A stretch of 64,000 nt of DNA from Pedobacter antarcticus (GTDB lineage: Bacteria; Bacteroidota; Bacteroidia; Sphingobacteriales; Sphingobacteriaceae). Position numbers and translations under genes: made by a program. Below the pieces are notes generated by a model. The model saw only the letters and a program-made list of their open reading frames with translations, was not told where the DNA came from and ran no database searches. Positions 28,594-37,414 of the stretch are shown here, piece after piece. How positions within the stretch are numbered: position 1 is the stretch's first letter; the number at the start of each line of letters is the position of its first letter. The stretch lies in contig NZ_FONS01000002.1 in the NCBI RefSeq assembly GCF_900112985.1, positions 485,188-549,187 of the forward strand, in the 5' to 3' direction.

Positions 28594-29170
28594 GAATAAA
28601 ATAGTTGCAGCCTCATTTGTTCTTTTGGCCTTTGTTGCGACGCTTTCAGCCTGTAAGGATAACAAAAGTACAGGACTGGAATATGCAAGAAATATGTATG
28701 ATCCTCTTGCTTATAACCCTGATCAGCCGAACAATAATTTCGCTAACGGACAAACTGCACAAACTCCTCCTGCAAACACTAACCCAATAGGGTTCGTTAA
28801 GTATGAGTATGCAAATACTAAAGAAGGTTACGAAGCTGCAGGTGCAAACCTGAAGAATCCTCTTCCGCATTCTGAGCAGAACCTCTTGTCTGGTAAACAT
28901 TACTATACCGTATTCTGCGGTCCTTGTCACGGTGACAATGGTGATGGTAAAGGTCATCTGGTACAAATTGAGAAATATGCCGGAGTTCCTGCTTACCATG
29001 GTGACGCTGCTTCATCACGCGGTGGTGCTATGTCAGATCTGAGCGAAGGCAAAATCTATCATACAATTATGTATGGTTTAAATAACATGGGATCACATGC
29101 TTCTCAGCTAACTCCAGATCAAAGATGGAAAGTCGTGATGTATGTTCAACAATTACAAAAAATACAATAG
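28586..29170 (+). CDS. actE: Alternative complex III monoheme cytochrome c lipoprotein ActE
   Basis: A 194-residue lipoprotein cytochrome: signal MNKNKIVAASFVLLAFVATLSAC with lipobox LSAC, then one heme site CGPCHGDNGDG near residue 124 and a downstream NNMGSHASQ that can supply the axial Met. The ATG at 28586 is chosen because it gives a clean lipoprotein signal; upstream ATG/TTG codons at 28565 and 28544 lie deeper inside actD. In ACIII this subunit carries electrons out of the complex. Confidence 0.93.
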   Translation: MNKNKIVAASFVLLAFVATLSACKDNKSTGLEYARNMYDPLAYNPDQPNNNFANGQTAQTPPANTNPIGFVKYEYANTKEGYEAAGANLKNPLPHSEQNLLSGKHYYTVFCGPCHGDNGDGKGHLVQIEKYAGVPAYHGDAASSRGGAMSDLSEGKIYHTIMYGLNNMGSHASQLTPDQRWKVVMYVQQLQKIQ

Positions 29171-29184
29171 AAAAGCAGATATAA

Positions 29185-30399
29185 ATGGGAACTCACAATT
29201 ATAATTTTACTGAGCAGTTTGAGTTTACAGGAAAGGCGAAAACTTTAAGTATCGTGGCTATTGTCATCGGACTTGCAAGTATCGGCTATGGTTTTTCTGA
29301 TCATGGACTTCATGAACGGACTTTTGCCAACCTGTTATTAATGGCGTACTACTTTGCATGTGTATGTATGTCAGGCGCATTCTTTTTAGCTGTTCAGTTT
29401 GTCGCACAGGCAGGTTGGTCTGCATCTATACTCCGTGTACCTCAGGCTATGGCCAAAGTACTACCTATTGCAGTAGTGATTTTAATCGCTATCATCGGAG
29501 CTGGTCTTTATACACATAACCTTTATCACCACTGGAATGCCCCAGGTCTTACCGACCCGACGGATCCTAACTATGATAAATTAATTGACGGTAAATCGGC
29601 ATTTTTAAATGTGCCTTTCTTCCTTGCCCGTCAGGTAATATTTTTGGGAGTATATTGCTTCTTCGCTTTATTACTTTCTAAACTTTCTACCAACGAGGAT
29701 CTGGAAGGTGGATTAACTTCTTATAATAAGAGTTTCAAGTACTCTTGTATATTTTTAGTTATCTACGGATTCACAACTCCAATTTTTGCTTTTGATACCG
29801 TGATGTCTCTTGAGGCTCACTGGTTCTCTACAATGTTCGGCTGGTACAACTTCGCAGCAATGTGGGTGAGTAGTCTTGCTACTATGGCAGTGATTATCAT
29901 TCTGCTGAGAAAAGCAGGTTATATGCAATGGGTTAATAATAGCCACCTGCACAACCTTGGTCAGTTTATCTTTGGTTTCTCTATTTTCTGGACATATGTA
30001 TGGTTTGCTCAATTTATGTTGATCTATTATGCTAACATGCCGGAAGAAACTGTGTATTTTTACAAAAGGTTTGAGTTTTACAAATTCTGGTTCTACCTGA
30101 ATTTAGTAATGAACTTCCTTGCTCCGGTTCTTCTGCTGATGGACCGTGACAATAAAAGACACGAAAATATCTTACTAGGTGTTTCAATAGTGGTACTTTG
30201 CGGACACTGGGTAGATTACTACCAGATGATCATGCCGGGTACTGTAGAAGAACATAATGGTTTTGGTATTATTGAGATAGGAACAGCTATTGGATTTGTA
30301 GGATTATTTACCTTTACAGTACTGTCTGCACTAAGTAAGAGCCCGCTGATTGCAAAGAATCATCCTCTCCTTGAAGAGAGTCTGAATCACCAGTTGTAA
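29185..30399 (+). CDS. actF: Alternative complex III membrane subunit ActF
   Basis: A 404-residue polytopic protein related to ActC, with about ten hydrophobic helices (for example LSIVAIVIGLASIGYGF and NFLAPVLLLMD). The segment HNLYHHWNAPGLTDPTDPNYD forms a periplasmic loop typical of ActF. It completes the six-gene act set; a 64-bp gap separates it from coxB. Confidence 0.93.
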   Translation: MGTHNYNFTEQFEFTGKAKTLSIVAIVIGLASIGYGFSDHGLHERTFANLLLMAYYFACVCMSGAFFLAVQFVAQAGWSASILRVPQAMAKVLPIAVVILIAIIGAGLYTHNLYHHWNAPGLTDPTDPNYDKLIDGKSAFLNVPFFLARQVIFLGVYCFFALLLSKLSTNEDLEGGLTSYNKSFKYSCIFLVIYGFTTPIFAFDTVMSLEAHWFSTMFGWYNFAAMWVSSLATMAVIIILLRKAGYMQWVNNSHLHNLGQFIFGFSIFWTYVWFAQFMLIYYANMPEETVYFYKRFEFYKFWFYLNLVMNFLAPVLLLMDRDNKRHENILLGVSIVVLCGHWVDYYQMIMPGTVEEHNGFGIIEIGTAIGFVGLFTFTVLSALSKSPLIAKNHPLLEESLNHQL

Positions 30400-30463
30400 T
30401 TATTGGTTAGAGAGTATATAAATTAATAGTATAGTAGAAGTACATCGTACTACTTTTAAGAAA

Positions 30464-31726
30464 ATGAGTTTAAGAAAATTTATAAGCAATAAGACAATAG
30501 CGGCCCTGGCAGTGATTGTTACTGTGTTTGCAAATACCAGCGCATTTGCACAAGAAGCTGCCGCCGGTGCTGCCGCTACGGCTGCAAAACCGATCGATAT
30601 GTTGCCGATTTACAAATCGGTTGCATTTTATACCCTGTTATTTTTACTGGTTTGCTTATTTATAGCAATAATCGGTAAAGCTTTACGGGTATATGAGTTA
30701 ACACGTGAAGCCCAGGACAAACCTGAAGGAATCAACTGGAATACCATTAATGCGGTTCTTTTCATACTTTTCTTAATAGTTGGTCTTGGCGGTGTATATT
30801 TTGAATATACAGTTCATGGTAGCATGATCCTGCCTGACGCGGCATCGGAACATGGTAAGAAAATTGATCAGATGTTTAACATTACACTGATCCTTACAAC
30901 AATTGTTTTCATCGGAACACATATTGTATTGTTTGTATTCTCTTATATCTACAAACACTCCGGAAAGAGAAAAGCTTACTACTATCCGCATAACAATGCT
31001 TTAGAGCGTATCTGGACTATCGTTCCTGCTTTAGTTTTAACTGTTCTTGTTTTAATGGGCTTCCTGACCTGGAGATCAATTTTCTACAAAATTGAAGACC
31101 CTAATAATAAGCCTATAAGCATTGAAGTTACTTCTCAGCAGTTCTCCTGGACTATCCGTTATCCTGGTGCTGATGGTGTTGTTGGTTTGAAAAACTACAA
31201 ACTGATCACTGGTACAAATGGTTTAGGTATGGACTTTAATGATAAGAACAACCTTGATGACCAAATGGCAGAGGAAATGGTTATTCCGGTAAATAAACCG
31301 GTAAGATTAATCTTAACTAGTAAAGACGTATTACACAGTTTTTACATGCCGCATTTCAGAGTTCAGTTAAACACTGTTCCCGGTATGACTTCTTACTTTG
31401 AATTTACGCCTACAATTACTACCGCCGATATGCAGGCAAAGGTTAATGATCCAGCTTTTAAATTCTTGTTCTTATGTTCAAAAATTTGTGGATCTGGTCA
31501 CTATAATATGCAGAAAGTTGTTCGTGTTGTTTCTCAGGCTGAATATGACGCCTGGATTGCTGAGCAACCATTAATTATAAATAATGATCTGAGGAAAGAA
31601 TTTAACTTACCATTAGTAGCAGATCCTGCTGCAGGAGCAACTCCGGCTGCACCTGCTGATAGTACTGCAACTGCTGGCAAAGATTCTTCTGCTGTAGCAA
31701 TGAACAAACCGGCTTTAAAAAAATAA
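30464..31726 (+). CDS. coxB: Cytochrome c oxidase subunit II
   Basis: A 420-residue protein with a signal peptide (ending TSAFAQ), two main transmembrane helices plus an extra hydrophobic region, and a periplasmic cupredoxin domain. The CuA site is intact: the first His in VLHSFYMPHF, then CSKICGSGHYNM giving both Cys, the second His and the Met. No C-terminal cytochrome c domain is fused, unlike many caa3 enzymes; instead there is an Ala/Pro-rich tail (about residues 385-420). Electrons would arrive from the ActA or ActE hemes. Confidence 0.95.
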   Translation: MSLRKFISNKTIAALAVIVTVFANTSAFAQEAAAGAAATAAKPIDMLPIYKSVAFYTLLFLLVCLFIAIIGKALRVYELTREAQDKPEGINWNTINAVLFILFLIVGLGGVYFEYTVHGSMILPDAASEHGKKIDQMFNITLILTTIVFIGTHIVLFVFSYIYKHSGKRKAYYYPHNNALERIWTIVPALVLTVLVLMGFLTWRSIFYKIEDPNNKPISIEVTSQQFSWTIRYPGADGVVGLKNYKLITGTNGLGMDFNDKNNLDDQMAEEMVIPVNKPVRLILTSKDVLHSFYMPHFRVQLNTVPGMTSYFEFTPTITTADMQAKVNDPAFKFLFLCSKICGSGHYNMQKVVRVVSQAEYDAWIAEQPLIINNDLRKEFNLPLVADPAAGATPAAPADSTATAGKDSSAVAMNKPALKK

Positions 31727-31746
31727 TTATACTGGAATAGCGCATT

Positions 31747-33636
31747 ATGTCAACTATAACATTACACGATACACATAACAATGATCATCATGACGGACAC
31801 GATCATGGTCATCACAAGGAAACTTTTATAACGAAGTACATTTTTAGCCAGGATCACAAGATGATCGCTAAACAGTTTTTAATAACTGGTATCGTTATGG
31901 CTGTTATTGCCATGGGATTGTCGATTTTATTCCGTTTGCAATTAGCATGGCCAGATAAAAGTTTCCCTATTTTAGAGACCTTTTTAGGTAAATGGGCAGA
32001 AGGAGGAAGGATCAAACCTGATTTTTACCTTGCCCTGGTTACCATTCACGGTACCATCATGGTATTCTTTGTACTGACTGCCGGATTGAGTGGTACATTC
32101 AGTAACTTATTAATTCCGCTTCAGCTAGGTGTACGGGATATGGCTTCGCCTTTCATGAACATGCTTTCATACTGGTTATTCTTTGTAGCCTGTGTAATTA
32201 TGATGGCTTCATTCTTTATTGAAACTGGACCTGCGAGTGCCGGATGGACAGTTTATCCGCCGTTATCTGCTATTCCAAAAGCTATTTCTGGTTCAGCCAT
32301 GGGTATGACTTTGTGGTTAATTAGTATGGTCTTATTTGTTGCTTCTCAGCTAATGGGTGGTATCAACTATATCAGTACTGTATTAAACATGCGTACTAAA
32401 GGTATGGATCTTTGGAAAATGCCATTAACTATCTGGGCTTTCTTCCTGACAGCTATTCTGGGAGTGTTATCTTTCCCTGTATTAGTTGCTGGTGTTGTTC
32501 TGTTAATCTTTGACCGTAGTTTCGGTACAAGTTTCTATCTTTCTGATATCGTAATGGGTACACAGGTGTTACCGAATGAAGGTGGTTCTCCAATTCTTTG
32601 GCAGCATTTATTCTGGTTCCTTGGTCACCCAGAGGTATATATTGTAATTATGCCTGCATTAGGTATTTCTTCTGAGGTTATCTCTGTGAACTCAAGAAAA
32701 CCAATCTTTGGTTACCATGCGATGGTTTACTCACTGATCGGTATTACAGTGTTATCATTTATCGTATGGGGTCACCACATGTTTGTAACGGGTATGAATC
32801 CATTACTGGGCGGTGTATTTATGATCACGACTTTAATTATTGCGGTTCCTTCTGCAGTAAAAACATTCAACTATCTGGCTACTTTGTGGCGCGGTAATAT
32901 CAGGTTCACTCCAGCGATGCTTTGTGCAATCGGTATGGTTTCATTCTTTATCTCTGGTGGTTTAACAGGTATCTTCCTGGGTAATGCTTCACTGGATATT
33001 AACCTGCATGATACTTACTTTGTTGTTGCTCACTTTCACTTGGTAATGGGGTCTGCTGCAATCTTCGGTATGCTTGCTGGTGTTTATCACTGGTTCCCTA
33101 AGATGTTCGGTAGAATGATGAATGCTAAATTAGGTTACCTGCACTTCTGGCTTACTTTTATTTGTGCATACCTGGTATTCTTCCCATTACACTTCTTAGG
33201 TCTTGACGGTGTTCCGCGTCGTTACTATGCCTTCACTGAGTTTGAATTTATGCAGAAATGGGTTACCGTTAACGTATTTGTAACCTGGGCAGCGATTGTA
33301 GCGGCTCTGGCACAAGTAGCATTCCTGTTTAACTTCTTCTACTCAATTTTTAAAGGTAAAAAAGCTACACAGAATCCTTGGGAATCTAATACATTGGAAT
33401 GGACTACGCCTGTTGAGCATATCCATGGTAACTGGCCGGGAGAAATTCCAACAGTTCACCGTTGGCCATATGATTACAGTAAACCTGGTGCAGAAGAAGA
33501 TTTCATTCCTCAAACTGTTCCTTATTCTCAAACGATGCATTCAAACATGCCTCATGATTTTGAAGGTAATGCTGAGTCTGAGCGTATCCAGAGAGAATGG
33601 GATGCTGCTAACGGTATTGTGCGCGAACAGCACTAA
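31747..33636 (+). CDS. coxA: Cytochrome c oxidase subunit I (heme-copper oxidase)
   Basis: A 629-residue catalytic subunit with 12 core helices. Heme and CuB ligands are visible: HGTIMVFF (low-spin heme His), GHPEVYI with the His-Tyr pair and the proton-channel Glu, VWGHHMF (two CuB His), and HDTYFVVAHFHLVMG (high-spin and low-spin heme His). The Glu before VY and the Tyr point to an A-family, proton-pumping enzyme. The N-terminal 25 residues are very rich in His and Asp (DTHNNDHHDGHDHGHHKE). A strong terminator follows. Confidence 0.97.
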   Translation: MSTITLHDTHNNDHHDGHDHGHHKETFITKYIFSQDHKMIAKQFLITGIVMAVIAMGLSILFRLQLAWPDKSFPILETFLGKWAEGGRIKPDFYLALVTIHGTIMVFFVLTAGLSGTFSNLLIPLQLGVRDMASPFMNMLSYWLFFVACVIMMASFFIETGPASAGWTVYPPLSAIPKAISGSAMGMTLWLISMVLFVASQLMGGINYISTVLNMRTKGMDLWKMPLTIWAFFLTAILGVLSFPVLVAGVVLLIFDRSFGTSFYLSDIVMGTQVLPNEGGSPILWQHLFWFLGHPEVYIVIMPALGISSEVISVNSRKPIFGYHAMVYSLIGITVLSFIVWGHHMFVTGMNPLLGGVFMITTLIIAVPSAVKTFNYLATLWRGNIRFTPAMLCAIGMVSFFISGGLTGIFLGNASLDINLHDTYFVVAHFHLVMGSAAIFGMLAGVYHWFPKMFGRMMNAKLGYLHFWLTFICAYLVFFPLHFLGLDGVPRRYYAFTEFEFMQKWVTVNVFVTWAAIVAALAQVAFLFNFFYSIFKGKKATQNPWESNTLEWTTPVEHIHGNWPGEIPTVHRWPYDYSKPGAEEDFIPQTVPYSQTMHSNMPHDFEGNAESERIQREWDAANGIVREQH

Positions 33637-33654
33637 TTCCAATATAAAATAATG

Positions 33655-33706
33655 AATGAGGTTATCTGGTTGAGTTTATACTTAGTTCAGTAACCTCATT
33701 TTTTTT
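33655..33706 (+). terminator. Intrinsic terminator between coxA and ctaA
   Basis: Ten-base arms AATGAGGTTA (33655-33664) and TAACCTCATT (33691-33700) pair perfectly, with an inner CTG/CAG, and are followed by a run of T up to 33706. It would end or attenuate the act-coxBA transcript before the heme-synthesis genes. Confidence 0.85.
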
Positions 33707-33721
33707 AACCTTTTCAACTAC

Positions 33722-34780
33722 ATGGTTACTAAATCTGAAAATAGATTTATCCGGCTTAACCTGATAACTTTAATCGTCACACTGGTGCTCATTCTAGCGG
33801 GTGCAGTTGTCCGCAGTACGGGTTCCGGAATGGGCTGTCCTGACTGGCCTAAGTGCTTTGATCAGTATATTCCGCCGACCTCTGTTGATCAGTTGCCCCA
33901 GGATTATAAAGAGAAGTATGTAGCTGGAAGGATTGCTAAAAACGAGCGTTTCGCAAAGCTGCTTGATAAAATGGGTAAATCTCATCTGGCTAACAGTATC
34001 CGCCATGATGAGACAATCGCCGTTCCGGAAGAGTTTAACGTCGCCAAAACCTGGACCGAGTATATTAATAGGCTTACAGGTGCCGTTACAGGGTTTTTGT
34101 TGGTCGGACTCGTCATTTGTTCTTTCGCGTATAAGGGAAAAGCCAATAGGCTTATTGTCCTGAGCTTGCTGAATGTTGTGATTGTTATTATTCAGGCCTG
34201 GCTTGGTTCAATTGTTGTTTCTACAAATCTGGTTGCCTGGATTGTAACCGTGCATATGCTGTTGGCCATAGTGATTCTTGCCATTTTGGTTTATACGCAT
34301 TTTTATGCGGATAGTTTAAACAGGGAACGCACCATCATTATATCTGGTACAGGCTGGCTAAAACTATTAGTGTCGGTTTCGGTTATTCTCAGCATTATTC
34401 AGATTGTTTTTGGTACTGAAGTGCGAGAAGCTATTGATGAGGTTTCCAGAAATTTACTCTATGAACAGCGGAATACATGGGTTGCTAAAACAGGTGCCAT
34501 TTTTCAGTATCACCGGGATCTCGCTATTTTTGTGGTGGTCGCTAATGTGGTGATTTATCAGTTGATGATGAACAAATTTGGGGGTAAAGCCAAAGAATTG
34601 AGAATGTCTAATATGATCATACTAGTTTTGCTGATTCAGATTGCAAGTGGATTAATATTGTCTAACTTTGCACTGCCTCCTTTCGCTCAGGCAACGCACT
34701 TAGTGTTCTCAACAGTACTGTTTACCCTGCAGTTTTACCTCTTTTTACAGGTATACCGCACACGGACTTACAATCAATAA
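33722..34780 (+). CDS. ctaA: Heme A synthase (COX15/CtaA)
   Basis: Oxidises heme O to heme A in the inner membrane. The 352 residues form eight helices in two related halves, with an insertion after the first GMGCPDWPKCF (about residues 45-105). Three expected heme-ligand histidines are seen (VTVHML, FQYHRDL, QATHLVF). The site that reads ExxHR in Bacillus is EYINR here, so the first His is Asn while the Glu is kept. This looks like a lineage form, not a defect. It starts 16 bp after the coxA terminator. Confidence 0.93.
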   Translation: MVTKSENRFIRLNLITLIVTLVLILAGAVVRSTGSGMGCPDWPKCFDQYIPPTSVDQLPQDYKEKYVAGRIAKNERFAKLLDKMGKSHLANSIRHDETIAVPEEFNVAKTWTEYINRLTGAVTGFLLVGLVICSFAYKGKANRLIVLSLLNVVIVIIQAWLGSIVVSTNLVAWIVTVHMLLAIVILAILVYTHFYADSLNRERTIIISGTGWLKLLVSVSVILSIIQIVFGTEVREAIDEVSRNLLYEQRNTWVAKTGAIFQYHRDLAIFVVVANVVIYQLMMNKFGGKAKELRMSNMIILVLLIQIASGLILSNFALPPFAQATHLVFSTVLFTLQFYLFLQVYRTRTYNQ

Positions 34781-34797
34781 TATTAAACATACAGGAA

Positions 34798-35700
34798 TTG
34801 AAATTATTTTTCTCAGATCTATCTAAACTCATCAAATTCAGACTTACATTTCTGGTTGTGTTTTCTGCTTCCATTACTTTTTTGATTGGATCCAGAATGC
34901 AGGTTGCCAGAGGTGAAATTCCAGGAATTGACTGGGGCAACTGGTTAATCCTGGTTGTGGGTGGGTTTCTTGTCACCGGTGCTGCGAATTGTTTTAATGA
35001 GATTATTGAAAAGGACCTGGATAAGCTAATGACCCGTACAAAGGACCGTCCGATGCCTGCTGGCAGAATGACAACCGGGCAGGGTTTGGTTATGGGACTT
35101 ATTATGGGGATGTTCGGTACCTGGTTACTTGGTAAACTAAACCTTGAAACCGGACTGATCTCTGTCTTTTCTATCCTGTTATACGCATTTGCTTATACAC
35201 CTTTAAAAAGAAAATCTCCTATTGCCGTATTTGTCGGTGCTATTCCAGGAGCGTTACCCCCACTTATCGGCTACTTAGCTGCAATGGGGCATGTTAAACA
35301 CTTCTTGCCTATTGATTATGAAATAGCAGGGATATTATTTTTAGTTCAGTTCGTATGGCAGTTCCCACATTTCTGGGCTATAGCATGGGTGCTGGATGAT
35401 GATTACAAAAAGGCTGGATTCCGTTTGCTGCCGACAAAGAAACGTGATCGCGTTAGCGCTGCATTTGTATTTATTAGTGCGTTAGTCTTGATTCCGGTTA
35501 GTCTGATGCCCACATTTTACGGATTCGGTGGGTATTATATTGCTGGGTTTTCCCTGATTGCAGGGTTATGGTTCCTTTGGTATGCTTATAAGCTGCTGGT
35601 AAACCTGGATATCGAAAGTGCGAGAAAAGTTATGTTTGCTTCATTCTTTTATATCCCATTGGTTCAATTGATTTTGTTATTTGATTTTATAGGTAAATAA
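34798..35700 (+). CDS. cyoE: Heme O synthase (protoheme IX farnesyltransferase), TTG start
   Basis: A 300-residue UbiA-family prenyltransferase that adds a farnesyl group to heme B, giving heme O for CtaA. The Mg-binding motif NCFNEIIEKDLDKLMTRTKDRP lies near residues 62-83, and a second acidic loop (AWVLDDDYKKAGFRLLP) near 198. Nine hydrophobic segments are present. The start is TTG: the next ATG would remove the first helix. Also called ctaB. It follows ctaA by 17 bp. Confidence 0.94.
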   Translation: MKLFFSDLSKLIKFRLTFLVVFSASITFLIGSRMQVARGEIPGIDWGNWLILVVGGFLVTGAANCFNEIIEKDLDKLMTRTKDRPMPAGRMTTGQGLVMGLIMGMFGTWLLGKLNLETGLISVFSILLYAFAYTPLKRKSPIAVFVGAIPGALPPLIGYLAAMGHVKHFLPIDYEIAGILFLVQFVWQFPHFWAIAWVLDDDYKKAGFRLLPTKKRDRVSAAFVFISALVLIPVSLMPTFYGFGGYYIAGFSLIAGLWFLWYAYKLLVNLDIESARKVMFASFFYIPLVQLILLFDFIGK

Positions 35701-35701
35701 T

Positions 35702-36292
35702 ATGGTACATACATTAAAACAGGAAGATGTAGAACACGATTTACAATCTTCAACCAAAGCCAAGAAATTCGTACTCTGGCTGTTTGTAGTTTCTTCGACA
35801 ATTATGTTTGGAGGATTTACGAGTTATTACATCGTTTTTGCAGCATCTAAGGGCAAAGGACATGGTCTGGTTTTACCGGATATGTTCACTTACAGTACAT
35901 TGGTACTTGTTCTAAGTAGTATTTGTCTGTTTTTTGCAGCTCGTGCTGTACGTCAGCAGAATATTAGTGCACAAAGGAGCCTGCTTTGGGTTACATTAGC
36001 ACTCGGACTTGGATTTGGTTATTTACAGGTCGATGCATGGTCTGCTTTATATCAGACCGGAGCGACATTAGTTAATAACAATGCTGCAATTTCGGTCATT
36101 TACATTGTTTCCGGAATGCACTTACTGCATATCTTTGCAGGCGTTTGTTTTATTTTAAACAGCCTTTGGGGATCTTATACTAAGGTTCCGCAGGAGAATG
36201 CGGTTTATCGTATTGAAATTGCTTCTATATTTTGGCATTTTATAGATATATTATGGATATATCTTTATGTTTTTTTACTTTTGAACAGTTAG
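35702..36292 (+). CDS. Heme-copper oxidase subunit III, short paralogue
   Basis: A 196-residue subunit III-like protein with five hydrophobic helices; the C-terminal IASIFWHFIDILWIYLYVFLLL is the signature end of the family. It is followed by a second subunit III gene. In Bacteroidota the two together make up the subunit III layer of the caa3-type oxidase. It begins 1 bp after cyoE. Confidence 0.9.
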   Translation: MVHTLKQEDVEHDLQSSTKAKKFVLWLFVVSSTIMFGGFTSYYIVFAASKGKGHGLVLPDMFTYSTLVLVLSSICLFFAARAVRQQNISAQRSLLWVTLALGLGFGYLQVDAWSALYQTGATLVNNNAAISVIYIVSGMHLLHIFAGVCFILNSLWGSYTKVPQENAVYRIEIASIFWHFIDILWIYLYVFLLLNS

Positions 36293-36322
36293 ACTTTTTA
36301 ACAAACTATTACAATTTTTAAA

Positions 36323-37030
36323 ATGAATTCATTATCACAATTAGATCAGGTAAAAACTACTCCATGGAGTGGCGGCCGTTCACCGTGGTCGGTAGAATAC
36401 GGAAAAATAATGATGTGGTTTTTCTTGCTATCTGATGCATTTACATTCTCTTCCTTATTAGTATACTACGGAGCTCAACGTTTCTCTAAGTTTACATGGC
36501 CTGATCCGGATCTGGTTTTCCAATCTATCCCGGGTATTGTGGATACAGGTGCGCCTTTGGTGTTTGTAGGTATCATGACTTTTATCCTGATTATGAGTTC
36601 AGTTACTATGGTTCTTGCTGTAGAAGCTGGTCATAGAATGGCGAAAAAAGAAGTTGTAGGCTGGATGGTCGCTACAATTATCGGTGGTTTCATGTTCCTT
36701 GGCTGTCAGGCATTGGAGTGGAGTCACTTACACCATGAAGGCTTCTGGTGGGGATCTATTCCTGCAGCTGATAGGTTACAGGATTTCTTTGTAGGCCCGG
36801 TTTCCAATGTTTCTGCATTACAGTTTGCTAACTTATTCTTTACGATCACCGGTTTTCACGGTTTCCACGTATTTACGGGTGTCCTTTTAAATATTATCAT
36901 TCTGATTATGGCGATGAACGGTACATTTGAAAAACGTGGTCATTACCTCATGGTTGAGAAAGTTGGACTTTACTGGCACTTTGTTGACTTGGTTTGGGTA
37001 TTCGTATTTACCTTCTTCTACCTAGTATAA
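36323..37030 (+). CDS. coxC: Cytochrome c oxidase subunit III
   Basis: A 235-residue membrane protein. FFLLSDAFTFSSLLVYYGA, the ITGFHGFHVFTGV histidine helix and VGLYWHFVDLVWVFVFTFFYL are standard subunit III features. It stabilises subunit I and its proton entry path. It follows its shorter paralogue by 30 bp. Confidence 0.93.
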   Translation: MNSLSQLDQVKTTPWSGGRSPWSVEYGKIMMWFFLLSDAFTFSSLLVYYGAQRFSKFTWPDPDLVFQSIPGIVDTGAPLVFVGIMTFILIMSSVTMVLAVEAGHRMAKKEVVGWMVATIIGGFMFLGCQALEWSHLHHEGFWWGSIPAADRLQDFFVGPVSNVSALQFANLFFTITGFHGFHVFTGVLLNIIILIMAMNGTFEKRGHYLMVEKVGLYWHFVDLVWVFVFTFFYLV

Positions 37031-37054
37031 TTTTCCATCTTTAATCTTAATCAC

Positions 37055-37414
37055 ATGTCTGAACATAACATACAAAATACAGAAGAACATGCACATGATG
37101 AGCATGCTGGTCTAAGCAAATCTAAAATCTGGCAGGTATTTTTTATCCTGTTAGGTATTACGGTAGTTGAATTTATCATAGCCCTGGTTATTTTGCCAAA
37201 AGGTATGATGGGACATACGACAGGTAACGTTCTTTATATTTTACTTACAATTCTGAAAGCATATTATATCGTTGCTTACTTTATGCACCTTAAGTTTGAA
37301 AAAACCGGTCTACAGCTCGCGCTTGGGCTAGCCTTTATATTTATTATATACTTCATTGTTCTAATGCTTATAGAAGGCGGGTATCTTCATTTACACATGT
37401 CACTTCATCCATGA
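37055..37414 (+). CDS. Cytochrome c oxidase subunit IV (prokaryotic COX4 type)
   Basis: A 119-residue protein with a His/Glu-rich N-terminus (NTEEHAHDEHAG) and three transmembrane helices (IWQVFFILLGITVVEF, YILLTILKAYYIVAYFMH, LGLAFIFIIYFIVLML), as in caa3-type small subunits. It overlaps the SCO-like gene by 4 bp (ATGA), so translation is coupled. Confidence 0.9.
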   Translation: MSEHNIQNTEEHAHDEHAGLSKSKIWQVFFILLGITVVEFIIALVILPKGMMGHTTGNVLYILLTILKAYYIVAYFMHLKFEKTGLQLALGLAFIFIIYFIVLMLIEGGYLHLHMSLHP

